Below are positions 7,386 through 8,853 of a stretch of 8,853 bases of DNA, piece after piece. The notes beneath the pieces were generated by a model, which was not told where the DNA came from, did no database searches, and saw only the letters and a list, made by a program, of their open reading frames with translations. Source of the stretch: JABMMZ01 sp964600345 (GTDB lineage Bacteria; Bacteroidota; Bacteroidia; NS11-12g; UBA955); assembly GCA_964600345.1 (NCBI GenBank), contig CAZRKA010000137.1:1-8853 (forward strand), written 5' to 3'. Made by a program: the position numbers and the translations under genes. The stretch's first letter is position 1, and every line of letters starts with the position of its first letter.

Positions 7386-8288
7386 ATGAACCTTCAGGAA
7401 ATAGCTGTAACCTATGACAATCTTGATCTTCTGGCTTCGCAGGTTGTCGAAGGGTTCATTACCGGTATGCACAAAAGTCCTTTTCACGGATTTTCTGTAG
7501 AATTTGCCGAACACAGGATTTATAACACCGGCGAATCAACCAAAAATATAGACTGGAAACTTTATGGCCGCACAGATAAACTTTTTGTCAAACGCTTTGA
7601 CGAAGAAACCAATTTGCGCTGTCATCTTTTGCTCGATGTTTCGCCCAGCATGTATTACCCTGAAGGAAGCCGTTTGAAATTGAGATTTGCTGCTGTTGCT
7701 GCTGCCGTACTTGCCAATCTGATGAAAAGGCAAAGGGATGCTTTTTCGCTTACCCGTTTCAGCAACGGCATTGTTTCGCAAACTGATACCAGATCGTCGG
7801 CAACGCATTACCGAATGCTGATTAACGAATTGCAGAAAACACTTGCTGAGGAACCCGGTCCGGGTCCGAGCAGAGTGGCTGCAACTCTCGACGAGATTGC
7901 AGAACAGATTCACCGCCGCAGTCTTGTTGTAATATTCAGCGATATGTTTGATGCTGCTGCCGATAATGATGCATTGTTCAGTGCACTTCAACATCTCAAA
8001 TTCAGAAAACACGAAGTCATTGTTTTTCATATAACAGACGGAGAAACAGAGCAGCAGTTTAATTTTGATAACCGCCCATACAGGTTTGTAGACAGCGAAA
8101 GCGGTGAAGAATTGAAACTTTATCCCGACGATGTGCGCGAATTATACCTCAATAAAATGCGGACTTTTAACCAGGCATTGAGGCTTAAATGCAGTCAGTA
8201 TCACATCGACTTTGTAGAGGCTGACGCACGCAAGGATTTCAACCAGATTTTATTGCCTTTCTTTGTAAAGCGCAAAAATATGCAATAA
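7386..8288 (+). CDS. DUF58 / von Willebrand factor A-like protein
   Basis: This 300-residue protein belongs to the DUF58 family, which is usually encoded beside MoxR AAA+ ATPases and Bat proteins; its biochemical role is not settled. The conserved DUF58 core is visible: GFSVEFAEHRIYNTGE (35-50), NIDWKLYGRTDKLFVKRF (54-71) and ETNLRCHLLLDVSPSM (74-89). DVSPSM gives the metal-binding MIDAS pattern DxSxS (Asp84, Ser86, Ser88), and FSDMFD (184-189) supplies the later MIDAS aspartate, probably Asp186. No signal peptide or membrane segment is seen, so it is probably cytoplasmic or peripheral. It follows hutH by 20 bases and ends at a terminator. No moxR or bat gene is in the window, which is unusual but does not exclude one elsewhere. 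Family is confident; function is not assigned. Confidence 0.9.
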   Translation: MNLQEIAVTYDNLDLLASQVVEGFITGMHKSPFHGFSVEFAEHRIYNTGESTKNIDWKLYGRTDKLFVKRFDEETNLRCHLLLDVSPSMYYPEGSRLKLRFAAVAAAVLANLMKRQRDAFSLTRFSNGIVSQTDTRSSATHYRMLINELQKTLAEEPGPGPSRVAATLDEIAEQIHRRSLVVIFSDMFDAAADNDALFSALQHLKFRKHEVIVFHITDGETEQQFNFDNRPYRFVDSESGEELKLYPDDVRELYLNKMRTFNQALRLKCSQYHIDFVEADARKDFNQILLPFFVKRKNMQ

Positions 8289-8318
8289 AAAAAACCTTCC
8301 ATTGCGGAAGGTTTTTTT
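8288..8318. terminator. Bidirectional terminator between convergent genes
   Basis: CCTTCC (8295-8300) pairs with GGAAGG (8306-8311) around a 5-base loop. The flanking A tract (8288-8294) and T tract (8312-8318) can extend the stem to 13 bp and provide a U run in either direction. The last A of the DUF58 stop codon (8286-8288) is already part of the A tract. On the other side it lies 27 bases beyond the stop of the minus-strand gene at 8346. Confidence 0.88.
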
Positions 8319-8345
8319 ATGATGTGATTTGTGTGTGTGAATTTT

Positions 8346-8853
8346 TTATCTGCGGTAGCAGTTTACAAAAGCTTTCCATTGTCTTTCGCTCAGAATGCTG
8401 TGCATTACCCTCAGCATTTTGGTGTAGCAGTCTTTAAGGGCGGCTCTTGCTTTCATGGCGAGCTGGTTCTGGTGACGGTTAAATTCGATGCGAAGTGCTT
8501 TCATGCTTTTTTCGAATTCTTCTTTGGTGATTCTTCCGGCTCTGAGAGCTTTCAGCAATTCTTCATGACGAGCATTCATTTTGGCAGTCAGTTCGCGCAT
8601 TGCGTGGCTGTAGCGCTTAACAACAGATGATTTGCAGTCGTTGTAAGCATGGAAAGCTCTTCTCAGTTTGGCAATCTGCTCGGCATCCAGTTCAAGTTTT
8701 GAGAGACAAGCTCTTAATCTTTTAGCGCTGCCGTCTCTTTTTGCGCTGAGCATTTCGTCGGCAGTGTTTTCGTCAACCTGATATGCATCAGGCAATCCGT
8801 CATATTCTGCATAGAATCCCTCGTTTTCGTTGCCGCCCGAAACCTCGAAGCTT
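8346..8853 (-). CDS. Spy/CpxP-like helical protein (5' partial)
   Basis: The frame stays open to the right edge, so the N-terminus, including any signal peptide, is missing; 168 residues are visible. A TTG at 8793-8795 could be read as a start, but the frame continues upstream without a stop. The first ~38 visible residues are acidic. The rest is strongly helical and rich in Arg, Lys, Ala and Glu. Two segments resemble LTxxQ motifs of the Spy/CpxP/ZraP periplasmic chaperone fold: LELDAEQIAKLRRAF (residues ~53-67) and ILSERQWKAF (~153-162). They are separated by long amphipathic helices with the insertion AGRITKEEFEKSM. Four cysteines are present (49, 73, 142, 165). Family assignment rests on this pattern only; an unrelated coiled-coil protein is possible. 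The gene converges on DUF58 and shares its terminator. Confidence 0.72.
   Translation of the reverse strand, partial: SFEVSGGNENEGFYAEYDGLPDAYQVDENTADEMLSAKRDGSAKRLRACLSKLELDAEQIAKLRRAFHAYNDCKSSVVKRYSHAMRELTAKMNARHEELLKALRAGRITKEEFEKSMKALRIEFNRHQNQLAMKARAALKDCYTKMLRVMHSILSERQWKAFVNCYRR

Noticed and set aside
7536..8030. 164-codon minus-strand open frame inside DUF58
   Set aside because: It is fully antisense to a well-supported gene and has no domain pattern.
8320..8345. GTGTGTGTG run between the terminator and the minus-strand gene
   Set aside because: Too short to call a microsatellite or a functional element.
8793..8795. TTG as start of the minus-strand gene
   Set aside because: The frame continues without a stop to the window edge; the upstream acidic stretch looks like part of the same protein.

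Overview
The window looks like Bacteroidota (Bacteroidetes) chromosomal DNA, perhaps an environmental Bacteroidales-type lineage. The evidence is a giant Gly/Ser/Asn/Thr-rich surface protein ending in a type IX secretion (T9SS) sorting domain, a signal peptidase I with the large insertion and extra N-terminal membrane domain typical of this phylum, no convincing Shine-Dalgarno sequences before the starts, and TAnnTTTG elements (the Bacteroidetes -7 consensus) just upstream of two starts. The lineage below phylum is a guess.

Layout. Bases 1-3256 (+) are the 3' part of a large secreted repeat protein whose start lies left of the window. It ends in a strong hairpin terminator (3291-3319). A 162-base intergenic region follows, then a tight plus-strand run: dapB (3419-4147), lepB (4168-5892), hutH (5896-7365) and a DUF58/vWA gene (7386-8288). 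The gaps between them are 20, 3 and 20 bases, so they are probably at least partly co-transcribed. A hairpin flanked by A and T tracts (8288-8318) ends the run. It is positioned to also terminate a convergent minus-strand gene (8346 to beyond the right edge) that encodes a small helical protein resembling the Spy/CpxP (LTxxQ) family.

The four-gene run mixes unrelated jobs: lysine/diaminopimelate synthesis (DapB), signal-peptide cleavage (LepB), the first step of histidine breakdown (HutH) and a vWA-domain protein of the MoxR-associated type. dapB next to lepB is an arrangement I recall from many Bacteroidetes. hutH and DUF58 appear as single members without their usual partners (hutU/I/G, moxR/bat) in the window.

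I do not see a clearly undescribed biological system. There are no mobile elements, CRISPR arrays, tRNA or rRNA genes. The points most worth a second look are the orphan hutH three bases behind lepB, the enlarged LepB, the possible near-leaderless promoters of dapB and DUF58, and the four-cysteine Spy/CpxP-like protein at the right edge.
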